This document shows, in pieces, positions 36,132-36,420 of a stretch of 36,420 bases of DNA (its first letter is position 1; each line of letters begins with the position of its first letter). The notes beneath the pieces were generated by a model. It was given only the letters and a program-made list of their open reading frames with translations. It was not told where the DNA came from and searched no databases. The translations under genes and the position numbers were made by a program. Origin of the DNA: Coraliomargarita sp. (lineage in GTDB: Bacteria > Verrucomicrobiota > Verrucomicrobiia > Opitutales > Coraliomargaritaceae). The stretch is from positions 27,150 through 63,569 of the forward strand of contig PAAN01000025.1 of the NCBI GenBank assembly GCA_002699365.1, read 5' to 3'.

Positions 36132-36420
36132 TTATGTTTCTTCGCAGTCTTCGCAGAGACCGTAGACTTCGAGTACATGTGCTATGTTTGTATAGCCCTT
36201 TGCTTTCGCTTGGCCTTCCACATCTTTACCAATACAAAGGTTGAGCCTTTCCGCCTTATGACAGGCTCGGCAAATGAGGTGGTGGTAGTGCTCTCCTAAA
36301 GCAGTTAGCTCAAAAACATGAGTACCATTTTCTAGCGGTATACGCTGCAGCGCTTGAATGGATTCAAAGGTCTCTAAATTTCGGTAGATAGTGACTAGAT
36401 CGCTGCTAGGTAATTCTGCG
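36132..36420 (-). CDS. Fur-family metalloregulator (Fur/Zur/PerR type), C-terminal part
   Basis: The gene enters from the right edge on the minus strand; 95 codons to TAA (36132-36134) are visible. SSDLVTIYRNLETFESI is the end of the winged helix with the conserved (T/S)(V/I)YRNL recognition-helix motif. The dimerisation domain follows with GEHYHHLICRACHKAE and a final CEDC. Two CxxC pairs (CRAC and CEDC) are the structural zinc site of Fur, Zur and PerR. The usual HHxDHLIC sensing stretch reads HYHHLIC. The missing N terminus and the lack of unique markers leave the subfamily open; the neighbouring MerC-like gene makes Zur an attractive guess. These two genes converge with 15 bases between their stops. 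Confidence 0.88.
   Translation of the reverse strand, partial: AELPSSDLVTIYRNLETFESIQALQRIPLENGTHVFELTALGEHYHHLICRACHKAERLNLCIGKDVEGQAKAKGYTNIAHVLEVYGLCEDCEET

Overview
The window looks like ordinary core chromosome of a Gram-negative-type bacterium, most likely a Verrucomicrobiota member (Opitutae-like). That placement is inferred from gene content: a DUF5069-type protein, a FloA flotillin operon with two NfeD genes, a plant/cyanobacterial-type IspH, a long Prc with its C-terminal domain, and a rhomboid with a helical tail. No 16S rRNA is present to confirm it. Almost none of the roughly 30 start codons is preceded by a Shine-Dalgarno sequence. Most are preceded by A/T-rich sequence such as attATG or ttaaATG, as in Bacteroidota. 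Base composition changes along the window: the left end (pssA, dnaN) is AT-rich, while the dinB-mutS part is clearly more GC-rich.

Layout, left to right. 1-1.9 kb: a probable 3' end of a MiaB-like methylthiotransferase (TRAM domain) converges on ispH, which carries a 170-residue cysteine-rich N-terminal extension. 2.1-5.6 kb (+): a RelE/ParE-like gene translationally coupled to pssA, then dnaN and a membrane protein of unknown function. 5.65-7.16 kb (-): gnd. 7.46-9.4 kb (+): prfA-prmC, the release factor and its methyltransferase. 9.45-12.7 kb (-): rhomboid protease followed by Prc. 12.86 kb (+): a single-cluster ferredoxin. 13.2-16.0 kb (-): trkA-trkH potassium uptake. 16.2-17.1 kb (-): an aldose-1-epimerase-like protein. 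17.2-20.8 kb (+): nfeD(long)-nfeD(short)-floA-coiled-coil membrane protein. 20.9-25.1 kb (-): grpE-dnaJ-purN-prmA-rodZ. 25.3-27.9 kb (+): ftsK. 27.9-29.1 kb (-): Y-family polymerase. 29.2-30.4 kb (+): nucleoside-type MFS transporter. 30.4-33.0 kb (-): mutS. 33.1-35.0 kb (+): alpha/beta hydrolase and long-chain polyprenyl diphosphate synthase. 35.0-35.5 kb (-): DUF5069-like protein. 35.6-36.1 kb (+): MerC-domain membrane protein. 36.1 kb to the edge (-): the C-terminal part of a Fur-family regulator.

The genes are mainly housekeeping: translation termination (prfA, prmC), ribosomal protein methylation (prmA), replication, repair and segregation (dnaN, ftsK, dinB, mutS), protein folding (grpE, dnaJ), envelope and membrane organisation (pssA, rodZ, floA/NfeD, Prc, rhomboid), isoprenoids (ispH, polyprenyl synthase), K+ uptake and metal homeostasis. 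I see no mobile element, CRISPR array, rRNA or tRNA, and no recognisable defence or biosynthetic cluster. The less ordinary items are the IspH extension, the solitary RelE-like gene coupled to phospholipid synthesis, the FloA-associated coiled-coil protein, the rhomboid-Prc pair, the lack of Shine-Dalgarno sequences, and a palindrome before the MerC-like gene that faces a Fur-family gene.
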